In this document: piece after piece, positions 1 through 10,438 of the stretch
Numbering within the stretch: position 1 is the first letter of the stretch
Layout: the number at the start of each line of letters is the position of its first letter
From: Adenanthera pavonina
Taxonomy: Eukaryota; Streptophyta; Magnoliopsida; Fabales; Fabaceae
NCBI GenBank assembly: GCA_026686845.1
Contig: JAIVEN010000004.1
Location: forward strand, 27,250,827 to 27,314,826
Length of the DNA stretch: 64,000 nt
Direction: 5' to 3'
Made by a program: the position numbers and the translations under genes
Notes under the pieces: model-generated
Database searches by the model: none
What the model was told of the DNA's origin: nothing
What the model saw: the letters and a program-made list of their open reading frames with translations, nothing else

Positions 1-242
1 GCGCTGCGGTGCCAGGAAGCAGGCCGCGGCGCCAGTGAGGCTAGAAGCGATGCAGAAACAGGGGAGGCCGAAGCCGCGGCGGTACTGTAGCAGCCGCAGC
101 CCTAGCCCTATTTTTGGTGTTTTTGTTAGTCATTTCCACTGTTTGAAGTTTTGGAGAGTTGTTTTGAGTTATTGGGGTTGTGTTTGGTTGCGGTTTAAAG
201 ATTTTGGTCAAGTTTGGAGGTGTCAGGAGGTAGGGTGTTGCA
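1..242. other. GC-rich unclassified segment at window edge
   Basis: The first 110 bases are far richer in GC (many GCGGC/GCCGC runs) than anything else in the window; the rest is ordinary AT-rich DNA. An 82-codon open frame runs through it, but its protein is low-complexity and I see no domain. It ends where similarity to the family-I LTRs begins (the AAGCTCTCAATGAG stretch near 243). It may be a piece of another retroelement's untranslated region. No function can be assigned. Confidence 0.4.
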
Positions 243-2921
243 CAAAGCTCTCAATGAGCCATATTCGATGGAATAGTGCTTGAAGACTAATTGAGTCCGT
301 ATGATTTTATAATAGGTGTTGAAAGTTAAAGAATAAATATTATATTGGAAAAGGTATTATGGGTCCTACAAAATGCAGTATAGAGACAGGAGCAATATGT
401 GTACCCCATCTAGATATATTTTAGGGCAAGAAAATAAATTTAGTCCAAAAATTAAGTTTAGAATAACCCGGTATCAATTAAATGACAATTAGGTAAAAGT
501 AATTAATTGGTACTGATAAAATTTATTGGTAAAGGCTATTTTGGATTAATAAAAATCATGGATCAATTTTGGGACAAAATACCCTCAAGATGGCATCTTG
601 GCAACTGCAAGGGACATAGAGAAAATTTATTTAATTGATTTTTGTCACAATACTTCCTTGAGAAGGCATGAATTTTTTGTCAAAAGTAACTAAGGTTAAT
701 TTGGTAATTACCCAAGATAATTAAGTAGGTTAATTACACAATTCCTCTCCCATTCTATACGCCACTTTTAGCTGCTGCCCATATGAGGAAAATGTTATTA
801 TTTAATTATTTCCAAGGCAATTTCTTTAAGAAGTATTGGGAAAAAAAGGAGTAAAGTGACTAAGGTGATTCCGCAAGTTAAATCACTTATTTCATCTCTC
901 CCCTTGACATCTTTTGAGCTGCACAAGTGAGTGAGAGAGGAGAGCTTCTAAACCAGAAAATAAGAAGAAAACATAAAGGAAAGAAGGGGAAAAAGAGGAA
1001 GCAAGGTGCAAAGGCTTTCACTACCTTAAGCTTATGGTTTTAAATAGTTTGAAGGGATTTCAAGGAGTATCTTCTTTCCCTTTCCCCTTACCAAGTTTTG
1101 GCCAAAACCCTAGGACAAGTAAGGAGTTGAGTTTTACACAATAAACTTAGGAAAAGGCCTAAACTAGTAACCTAGAGCAATATTCTACAAGTAGTTTGAA
1201 GTATAGCAAGCTAAATAATTTTCCTTCAATTTCTTGTGAATTTCGACCAGTTTAGGGATTGAAATAGAGATTAAATTTTATGATTTTGACCCAAAAATGG
1301 ATTTCTTGGGTCCAAAATAGGTAAATATAAGTGAATTATACAAAGAAAACCCAAAGGGAAACTAAATCAAATTTTCAAGTTCAAGTTAGTACTTTATGAT
1401 AGAGATCATGGAACCAGAAGCTTATGACCTTATTTTATGAAGTATTAGGGTTCAAGGAAGTGGTGAAAGGCTCAGGAAAGTGTGCATAAAGTGTGGAAAG
1501 CAAAGGAAAAGCAAGTGGGAGCATAAGATAGCAACTTTACCTTTTCTTGCATTATATATCTTACATGATTTTTGTGAACTTGATGACTTGCCATGGGTTT
1601 ATTTTAATAATTTGTGATATTTGGTTGAGTTTTATGATGAGGTTTATGACCTATGGATGTCCATTTTCTAAAATGAAATTCTGCCAAAATTTTTATGAAA
1701 GTAAATGGCTTGTTATGTTTAAGTGAATGATAATTGCCATTGAGATTCTTTGAATCTCATTTCTCCAAAATGATCATTATGCTAGCGCCAAGCAATGCAA
1801 GGAGTTTAAGAATAGTCAAAGGAGAAAAGGAAGACATGGATGAATGATTTGGTTATGGAAGCTTTGATGTTAAGTTTTGATAACATGTATAAATTCATAT
1901 GCAATGGCTAAATCCTATTTGATGCCATGGAAATGTTCCTTTAAGTCTTCCTATAATGTTAAGTATGGATTTAGAGCCAAATATGATGATGTATACATGT
2001 TATAGAATTGTTATGTAAGGTTCATGAATGAAAAGTTAGTTCTGACGCATTATCAGTAAACATGTTATTGTTTGAATGAAATGTTAATAAATATATAAAT
2101 TTTACACATGCTCTAAAAATAGACAATAGGGATTTAAAATGGTCCAAACATCATTTTATTTAGATGTGTGTGCGAATTGATATGAATTTTAGGAGTTATG
2201 ACTCAGAATAGGACAGTGTAAGAAAGACTGGAACTTTTATTGTAAACACCAAAAATTTCAAAAAGAAATATAAAATTGTACATAACTGCAATAGTTCAAT
2301 GGTTTGCATGAATGAAAAGCTCTAGGGCTTAGGTTTAAGATGCCATTAGTTGGAGGCAACTGGAACTATACAATAAAAGATATGTTAAATTTTCCTAAAA
2401 CTGTTTTAGTAAAAGTAGAATTCTAACATTTAATAGTTCAAGTTAGTGTAATATCTTGTACCAATTGAATAAATATACAAGAAAAATATATCCAGAAATT
2501 AGCCATATAGGGCTTTCAAAAGATATAAAGAATGCATAAATTGGCTTAGAATAGAAGGAGATATGAATTTTTAAATTTAAGGCCGAAATTCTAGGTAGAA
2601 AAAAATGACCAAATATATAGTAAATTTTAGGTATTAAACTGTACAAGTTGGCCCATTTAATATTATGTTTCATATTTTTTCTATATAGATGTTTTAAGCT
2701 ATTTTTAGTGACTTGAATCATTTTATTACAACTTTTTTGAAATTAGTTATGAATTTTTAAAATTTGATTGGTAAAACGGAAAATACCAAATGAACACTAC
2801 CCGAGTTAAATTGAAAATTTTGTTTTTTAATTTTTATTAATTCAAGCTTCAAATTCATTGTAAATGGACTCTAAGATGGTCTCATACATGGGAAAATAGG
2901 CCTAAAATAAGGTGTTACATG
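243..2921 (+). repeat. LTR family I, copy A, left-truncated
   Basis: This stretch aligns by eye with the copies at 10439-13725 (B), 43107-46872 (C) and 46873-48061 (D). Shared landmarks are the 'CTAGATATATTTTAGGG' block near 409, 'TTATGATGAGGTTTATGACC' near 1632 and the ending GGTGTTACA. Copy B shows that the family starts TGTAATATCC and ends with ACA, as an LTR should. About the first 0.3-0.7 kb of the LTR is missing here. No primer-binding site follows the right end; Tekay pol sequence follows directly, so this looks like an insertion into, or a rearrangement of, the Tekay element. It contains only short spurious frames. Confidence 0.7.
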
Positions 2922-3292
2922 CTCAGAAGATGATATCCTTACCAATGAACATTCCTAGTGTTTGGGGAAATGATGAAAGTGTTTGCTTGTCTTTTGTTCA
3001 AGCGGAGAGATATCTGCGTAAGGTATGTCAAGGGTTCCTAATGTTCTTTTTCGTTCATGTGGAATTGGAAGATGTATTAGAGAAGCTTCTAGTTGTTCTT
3101 GAATACCCTGAAGTGTTCCCAAAAGAGAACACTGGCTTGCCACCGTAGTGGGAGCTAGAGTTCTCCATTAATTTGGTGTTTGGAAAAAGTCTCATCTCTA
3201 AGGATTTACATCAAATGTTGCCCTCAGAATTGGTGGAACTCAAAGCACAAATTAAGACATTGTTGGAAAAAGGTTTCATTAAATTAAGTGTC
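2922..3292 (+). pseudogene. Tekay-like Ty3/gypsy pol: start of reverse transcriptase (part 1)
   Basis: Translation of roughly 3000-3292 gives the stretch just ahead of and into the RT domain of plant chromoviruses: a YPEVFPKENTGLPP segment (family: EFPDVFPEDLPGLPP), then ELEFSINLV, then SELVELKAQIKTLLEKGFIK. A TAG at 3146-3148 interrupts the frame. Reading stops at 3292 because the Tat/Ogre-like element inserted there; it resumes at 27150 with WGALVLFVKRNDGSLRL, exactly the next part of the same domain. The gag and protease genes that should precede it are absent from the window. It is a dead copy of an enzyme that copies retrotransposon RNA into DNA. Confidence 0.85.
3288..3292. repeat. Target-site duplication GTGTC, left copy
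   Basis: GTGTC lies directly left of the TGTCAAACCC end of the inserted element, and GTGTC recurs at 27150-27154 directly after its TTCACA end. A 5-bp duplication is what LTR-retrotransposon integrase makes. It proves that 3293-27149 arrived as one unit inside the Tekay RT gene. Confidence 0.92.
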
Positions 3293-6200
3293 TGTCAAAC
3301 CCAAAAATGCGACGCGGATGGCAAGAAAAATGATGAAAAAGAAAAGAAATAAATAAATTTGACTTTTCCACTGAAAGCTGATTCAACGGGAGTCGCAACC
3401 AAAATTTTAAGGAAAATTTTGGAAAACTAAAAGAAAAAGAAAAGGATGGTCTGCGAATCAGAATCGGGTTTATGAGTACGATTGTGAGTGGGGAAGGTGT
3501 TAGGCACCCTCATAACACCTATTCCTAAGAATGTTTACCTTAAGTTGATTATGCAATTTTTATGACTTTTAAAAAATTATTTTGATTTCCCTTTAATTAT
3601 TCATATGCAAAAATAAAAATAAATATAAATAAATAAAAAAAATGAAAATATGAGAAGTTGAGAAAAATAAAATAAGAGAAAAATATTATTTATTTACAAG
3701 AGCGGAATTGACCCAGAATCTGAGTTTGGGGTCTAGGTGCCCTACGATAGGGATTAAAGTCCACATAGTTTGGACTAAAAGTGTATGTCACTGGGTTCAT
3801 ATTTTTTATTATACATATATTTTTTGAAAGGAGAAGTTTATATAAAAAATATTTATCATTTTGCAAAGAAAACGGTTTCCAAAATTGGTTGGTGTGTTTT
3901 AATTTGTAAAAGATAGTCTAATTTCCATTCTTTACTCTTATCATTCATTTTTTTTAATCAATTCCTAAGAAGAGACTATATGTTTTTCTTTAATTTAGAA
4001 GAGAAAATTAAAATTATGTGTGGTCTTAAGTATTTTATTTTTAATTTGGAAAGGAAAAACTTGAAAACAACTTTATTTTTATAAAATAAAGTTAACTAGC
4101 TTATATGGTAACTTTATCACTCACAATCTGCCCATTGACACATAAATACCCACGGTGATACCACTCGAGGCAAAAGACATTAAAAAAAAGGTTTAAGGGA
4201 TAAAATTGAGAAAAATAAATAATTTTTTATAAATCATTTTTATTTTCTTGTTTTATTATAAAAATAGAAATAAATACGGCCATGGTAACATAGTTTATTT
4301 TTTTTTTCAAAAAAAAAGCATTAAAAAGAATTTAAAACATGACTATTACATATTTCTTTTTTACAAAATAAATTATGAAAACAACTTTATTTATACAAAA
4401 TAAAATCAACTAGCTTATGTGGTGACTTTATTACTTACAATCCACTCATTGATACCTAAATACACACAATGTTACCGCTTGAGACAGATAGGTTAAAAAG
4501 ATAAAATCTTGGAGGAAAATAAATAATTTTTGTTTAAATTGTTTTTATTTTCTTATATTAAATTATAAAAATGAAAAAGGCAATTGGAATTTTTTCTCTT
4601 TTCTTTCCCTTTTTTTATTTAAGTAAAGAAAATGTCATTGATACCTAAAGACATTAAAAATTAGAACATAACCAATATAAATATCGTGGCAACTCCTCAC
4701 TCATGGTACAATTGACCAATACCCTATATATATACGGAGACTTAATCCCTCATGACCAACTCTAAAGTGAAGGAAAAAATAAAAGCCAAATTGACTATCC
4801 ATTAATACTTGAAAAACCCCAAAAGCAAGATTATTAATTTAAACAACATTGATCACTAATTCAAAAATCCCATAGAGTAGATAAAGATAAATGCTCATTT
4901 AGGTGATTACTCTAATGGGCAAAATAGTAACAACTGTGACCCGATCCTATGCATTGAGCTAAAATTTCCTCATGCCTCTAAATATAGGGACTTTTATAAA
5001 ACCGCAAGAAATCATATAACCCACTTTATGGGCAATAAACACAAACATTGACACATATGAGATCACATGAATATGACCTGAAGAATTTCTATTTAAATCA
5101 GTCAAACACATTGTCAAGACCTAAAACATATCTCCCAGGGTTCATAGCCCATGGATTACATTCCCATATTCTGAATGCTAGACACTAACCAGAAAGCTAT
5201 ATCAACACTGCATAATATTTTGGTACCAGAATATCAAATAAGACTAAAATGGTTATCCGACACTCTAATCTTGAAATGACTGAAAAGTGCATCACTAAAT
5301 TATATCACAAGACTGCCAAAATCAATAACTAGACACCCAAAGTATAGCCAAATCTACATATAGAGACCTATTTCATGCCAAGATATACTCTTGTGAGTCA
5401 CATTGGAAAGGAAGAGATATTTAGAACACACCCACAATAGTTTGGTCTATCAGTTTTCTTGTTATGAGAACACAGAATCAAGTTCACTATCTTGGCTCTA
5501 AACCCGTGGCAGAAAGAAAAAACATTTCCTATGAACTAACGTAGTACACAGACCAAACTTACTCCTAAGATTCCTTCCAGTGGCCTCTAGCATCAAAACT
5601 AAACGAACTCATGATTAGGAAGCAACTCTAGTGACCATTCACATTAACACAATTCCTCTATCACCAGCTTACATATAACCAAAAGAAATACATAGCAACC
5701 ATATCGAATAACTAATGCAGCCATGAGATTCCAATAGCGAATCAAGTGAACAGGTATGTTCCCCGCATCACTTTCCAGAAAACAGGGTGATATCAAAAGG
5801 AAAACCCACCAACGAGAACACTCAACAATCAAACAAAGATGTCATGTAATTTACCCATGTGTTTATTTTGCGAGGAAACAGAGCTATGACTAGTCAAAAC
5901 ATTAACTCACCAAATTATGTAACAGCACTTGGATCACTTGAAGGAACAGAACATGATTGAAAACTTAAAGAAAATTACTGAACCAATAACTCTACTTCTT
6001 GTGTTGGATTTCTCTTGTATAGTAATGGAGGAAGAACTTAGTGACTCAACTCAGTGCTATCTTCACTTCCTATTTTGTTCGAATTTGTTCCCGTGACTTC
6101 CTCTACAATTTCTTCTCCTCTGACGATATTCATCAGTGTTCTCCTCACATTCAAACCTTTTCCTCATATGACTTCATTTTGCAATCCCTCACTAAGTCTC

Positions 6201-6924
6201 TTGCTTCATCTTCACACTCTTTTTTTTTCGGTGCTTTTCTCTTTGTCTCTCCTTTCAGCGTAATTTTCCTCTACTCCTCTAGGGTTCTTTCTGTGTCCAA
6301 TCCTCCCCTCATTTTATGTTCGCGTTGCTACTTCTTGCTTTCCCTCTCGTCCTAATTTCATACTCATCCTCATTGTTGCTTGCCATTTGCCTTCACCTCT
6401 ACTGCTCTACAGTACTGGGTATGGAGTAGTGTAGGGATTTTGTTGTGTGTCTCCACCTCGCACTCTCTACCTCTCTCACGCATTAATTGTGGTTGGTCTC
6501 TCTCTCTAGTTCATCCTCCCTCGCTGTCTCTCACCTGAGCCTTAGGCTAGGGCTCTCTTTGCTTTCTCATACCTGTAGGTCTCAGGGTAATCTCAAGCCT
6601 GAGCCCCATTTGGGGGCTTAGGATCACCTTAGGCTAAGTTTGAATTTTTGGTCTTTGTTGTTTTTTTGTTTTTTTGTGTTTTTTTTATTTTGGGCCGAAT
6701 CTTAGCCTAAAGTTTTGTGTTTGGGAAAAGGATTTGATCCACCAGCAATCCTAACTCAACACTTCTTCTTCTCTCTCCATTTTTAGGTTTCTGAATTAGT
6801 CAATTAACTTTAATTAACTTGATTAATTAATTTTTATTTATTATTTTTGTTTTTTATTTATTATTATATATAATTTTTTATTTTTATTTTTTTTTAAATG
6901 CCCGGACTAAATAGGGTGTTCACA
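3293..6924 (-). repeat. 3' LTR of the Tat/Ogre-like element
   Basis: The 3632-bp terminal repeat matches 23156-27149 along its whole length, for example the start (AAACCCAAAAATGCGAC versus ACACCCAAAAATGCAAC) and the end (TAGGGTGTTCACA versus TAGGGTATTCACA). On the element's own strand it begins TGTGAACACC and ends TTTGACA. It contains no gene; the frames at 5644-5832 and 6041-6355 are chance frames in pyrimidine-rich DNA. It retains a segment, about 5278-5838, that was lost from the other LTR. Copies E, F and G (50952-59896) are related LTRs. Confidence 0.9.
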
Positions 6925-6937
6925 GTTGCCCTTATTT
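6925..6937 (-). promoter_or_regulatory. Probable polypurine tract of the Tat/Ogre-like element
   Basis: Directly upstream of the 3' LTR on the minus strand lies AAATAAGGGCAAC, which is purine-rich. This is where second-strand priming occurs in LTR elements. It is weaker than a classical tract, with pyrimidine interruptions. Confidence 0.45.
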
Positions 6938-7629
6938 ACTAGTTTTTTTTTGTGAGAATAAGGAAAATGTAGTTTTGGAGTTCTCGCATAAGGAAAGAGT
7001 AAATATTAGAACACAAATTTTGTTTGTACAAACCACACAAAGACTCACATGCTCCTTACACATATCTGTAATATGACATGAACTTAGAGCACGCGATACT
7101 CTATTTTGGGTATAAATGACTTAATTTGAAGAGAAAATGGTGAATGAGTATTTTCATACAAGGAATGTAATACAAATGTGACCTAAGACATGACTAAATA
7201 AATTAAACTAAACTCTAACAGATATACAAATGAACAACTACCTCTAATTACGATTGAATTGATGTGACGTACCATGATGTGACACAAAAGGAACAACTAA
7301 GTTAGCTAGATTAAGACTGATGCAGTATGCGGTGACGTGACTAACATAATGTACCTAAAACAAATGTAATAGCAAGATCCAAACAAAATAACCATGTTGA
7401 CCAACTACCTTTCTTCATTTGTTTTTTAAGGACAAGGATCATGAAATGATACTTGCACTTTAAAAGCAAATGAAGAAGGAAACATGTATTTTTGTTGGGG
7501 GCAAGATGTACGAATAACCAAATTAAGAACCTAAATATATGGGGACCTGCATAAATCAGGGTCACATTAGAGTGATATACTAATATCATAGGGCCTCAAT
7601 GAGTGCCAACCTAACAAATAAAGGGGACT

Positions 7630-7945
7630 TGATACCAGCCAAGACTTTGACAGAAGATAAAAGGGGCCTGATGCCAGCCAGGACTTTAACATAATTTAAA
7701 AGAGGGCCTGATGCCAGTCACGACTTTGACAGAATTTAAAAAGGGGGCCTAACACCAACCAGGGCTTTGACAGAAAATAAATGGGGCCTGACACCGGCCA
7801 GGGCTTCGATAGAATTTAAAAGGGGGTCTGACACCAGTCAGGGCTTTGACAGAAAATAAAGGGGGCCTGACGCTAGTAAGGGCTTTGACAGAAAATAAAG
7901 GGGGCCTGACACCAGCCGAGGCTTTGACAGAATTTAAAAGGTTTT
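7630..7945. repeat. Minisatellite, 39-40 bp unit, 8 copies
   Basis: A unit of the form GGGCCTGACACCAGCC + AGGGCTTTGACAG + AATTTAAAA recurs with GACACC-type anchors at 7632, 7671, 7711, 7751, 7790, 7830, 7869 and 7908, a spacing of 39 or 40. Two spacer variants alternate, AATTTAAAAGG and AAAATAAAGGG. The array sits in the 3' non-coding region of the Tat/Ogre-like element. It explains the repetitive peptides (such as ALTENKGGLT) seen in frames here. Confidence 0.95.
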
Positions 7946-8750
7946 TAAGTAACACCTGTCATGATGTAGGACCTGGGGTGCTTATGCAATATTTCTTTAG
8001 ACTTAGGACTTGGTTCTTTGTTTACCCCAACTTTTGCGAAGCTTATTTGACACAATGGACTATATATGATGCAGGCACAATGCCATTTTTATTCTTGTTT
8101 TTTGTTTTTTTTTCTTCGGGTATAAGGATTCCCTTTTGCAATGCATGTAAAATGGACATTTTCTTTTTCTTTTGTCTTTGGAGTTAATTGCGATGCTATG
8201 CATGTAATGATAAAGTTTGTGGAGTGTAAAATTTTTATGTATTCTCATTATTATTTTGCTTTATTAATGATATTATTATGATTATTTGCCCCAATTTGAA
8301 AGGAAGCTTATGGTGATGTAATGTATGGAATAGAAAATGCATGTAGAATGCCAATTTATTATTTCACCCCATCTTGAAGGAAAATTTCCTGTGACAACAA
8401 TGTTAGAAATATAATGGAAACTGGGCTTCATCTTTCAATTTTACTGTTTTGATGTAAATCTTCATTGTTCTTGATGAAGGAATTCACCCAACCCCATAAC
8501 TCTCAAACCTATAATGATCATAAGTGACGATGAAAAGCCATCCTGCATGCTTTTACTCTCCTCGGGTGTAGTTGTGTCATCTTGGAATAAAGAACTTCGG
8601 AGTATCCACGGATTTTTTTCTCATATTCATCAATCATATTTTATGAACATTCATTTTACCCCTTGTACTTAGCACAATTAGCGTGCAATCACGATTATCC
8701 CCACGATTTATGCTATTAGGTAACACTTTTTTTTTCAGATGATTCATTTG

Positions 8751-8838
8751 AGGAATAAATACAGCAACTTATCAAAGGGAAGCAATAATCAAGGAGGAAT
8801 AAATACAACAGCTTGTCAAAAGAAAACAATAATCAAGG
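8751..8838. repeat. Two-copy 44-bp tandem duplication
   Basis: AGGAATAAATACAGCAACTT at 8751 recurs as AGGAATAAATACAACAGCTT at 8795, and both units continue with TCAAA...CAATAATCAAGG. This is a local duplication inside the 3' non-coding region. Confidence 0.85.
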
Positions 8839-9134
8839 AAAAAAGAGCAAAAAGTCAATTTATTAGGTGAATAAACCACTTGGATATGAGATCTCAAAAT
8901 AGCAAGAAATTAAAGATATCAATCATGTAAAAGTGAGAGAAGATGCCTTTACATTGGTCTCTTAAGCCTCAAGTCGATTAGCTTGCATTACTTTTGGACA
9001 CACCTTACTGTATGTCTGATTGAAGATCTTGTTGCGCTTGCCATTTACCCCTCTCTATTGGCATCTTTCATCCTCATTTCATTTTCTTTTTTTCCTTGCT
9101 TGAGAGATGATTTGCTCTTCCTTTTGCCTAAGTT

Positions 9135-9313
9135 GCCTTTTCAGGTTTTCAACCTAGCAAGCTATATTTTTATTTTCATTTTTTTTTGTGCTCTAATTTT
9201 TGTTTGGGCTGCCTTTTCAGGTTTTTAACCTAGCAAGCTATGCTTTTATTTTCATTTTTTTGTGCTCTAATTTTTTCCTAGGCTACCTTTTCAGGTTTTT
9301 AACCTAGCAAGCT
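9135..9313. repeat. Tandem repeat, 74-76 bp unit, 2.4 copies
   Basis: GCCTTTTCAGGTTTTCAACC at 9135 recurs at 9211 and (with ACC) at 9285, each followed by TAGCAAGC and then a T-rich run with GTGCTCTAATTTTT. It lies between the end of pol and the minisatellite. Confidence 0.9.
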
Positions 9314-9365
9314 TTTCCCTTTTTTTTTTATATTCTTTTATTATTATTATTTCTTCTTTTTTTTT

Positions 9366-10438
9366 TCAGGCATAATATTTCTTGACGGAGTCTTCATTGA
9401 TAGGTTTTGCCAATTCTTTTCCATTGATGTCCATCAAAATAAGTGTACCACCTAAAAAAGCTTGCTTTACCACATAAGAACCCTCGTATAATGGGGCCTA
9501 TTTTCCTCGATTGTCCTCTTGATTTGAAATAATTTTCTTTAAGACTACTCCCTTGGCTCAAATTCCCTAAGACAAAGCCTTTTGTTAAATGCCCTAGCCA
9601 TTCTCCGTTGATAAAGCTACCCATCACACATGGTGATTAATCATTTTTCCTCAATCATATTCAATTGTTCATATCGAGTTTTAATCCAATCATCTTCCCC
9701 AACAGTTGATTCTATCATGACCCGCAGTGACACGATTTCCACCTCAATCGATGTCGTTGACTCCATTCCATATGCTATAGAATATGGTGTAGCTCCTGTT
9801 GATGTACAAGCCGTGGTATGATACTCATGGAGAGCATACGAGAGCATTTCATGTTAATCCTTGTAGGTAATGGTCATCTTAGCAATGATCTTGTTAACAT
9901 TCTTGTTAGCAGCCTTCACTGCCCCATTCATTTGTGATTTGCTTACAATGCTTCCTTACCTTAGCACCATTCAAATTAGGAGTGTTATCTATGATGATCT
10001 TCTATGGCAAACCATATTGACAAATGATGTTTGACAGCAAGAAATGAACAAAAGCCTTTTGGGTGACACTAGCTAAAGAGATTGCTTCAACCCACTTAGT
10101 GAAATAGGCAATAGCTACAAGTATGAAGCAATGATCATTTGTGGCTTTGGAATTAATATGACCAATTACATCAATTCCCCACATAGAGAAGGGCCATGGG
10201 GCCACAAGGTTATGTAAGGGGTGTGGTGGAGCATTGATTCAATTAGCATAGATTTGACATTTGTGACATTTTTTCACATATTCAATGCAATCTTTTTTTA
10301 GTGTCAGCCAAAAATATCCCCATCTTTGTATTTATCTATTCATAGTATGGCCATTAGCATGAGTTCCACATATTCCATCATGAATTTAAGCCATTACCTT
10401 CTTTGCCTCAGGCGAATCTATACATATGAGCAATGTTT
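9366..10438 (-). pseudogene. Tat/Ogre-like integrase, main and C-terminal part
   Basis: On the minus strand, starting at 10438, the reading is: the zinc-binding region (IHDGICGTHANGH, then KKCHKCQIY), the catalytic-core start WPFSMWGIDVIG with its first Asp, ILVAIAYFTKWVEA, then IIIDN with the second Asp. A frameshifted stretch follows (GATPYSIAYGME), then a C-terminal end of the form EGSYVVKQAF...EDSVKKYYA before a stop at 9366-9368. The enzyme inserts the cDNA into chromosomes. At least five stops and several frameshifts have destroyed it. Its first residues lie beyond the inserted LTR, at 13726 and above. Confidence 0.85.

Larger units (their letters stand above)
6938..9365 (-). other. Long 3' non-coding region of the Tat/Ogre-like element
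   Basis: About 2.4 kb separate the end of pol from the 3' LTR. There is no convincing gene; the 113- and 82-codon frames here are repeat-derived or accidental. It holds three tandem arrays, listed separately (7630-7945, 8751-8838, 9135-9313). Tat-lineage elements commonly have such a variable 3' region with tandem repeats. Confidence 0.75.

Noticed and set aside
6041..6355. 104-codon frame in the Tat LTR (and its partner at 26220-26501)
   Set aside because: Pyrimidine-rich LTR DNA; the frames are not conserved in length or reading between the two LTRs, and there is no motif.
7630..7945. Possible CRISPR-like array
   Set aside because: Units are contiguous tandem copies without unique spacers, and the DNA is a plant retroelement.
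7749..8187. 68- and 113-codon frames with repeated peptides such as ALTENKGGLT
   Set aside because: They are translations of the 39-40 bp minisatellite in a non-coding region; the same repeat gives open frames on both strands.
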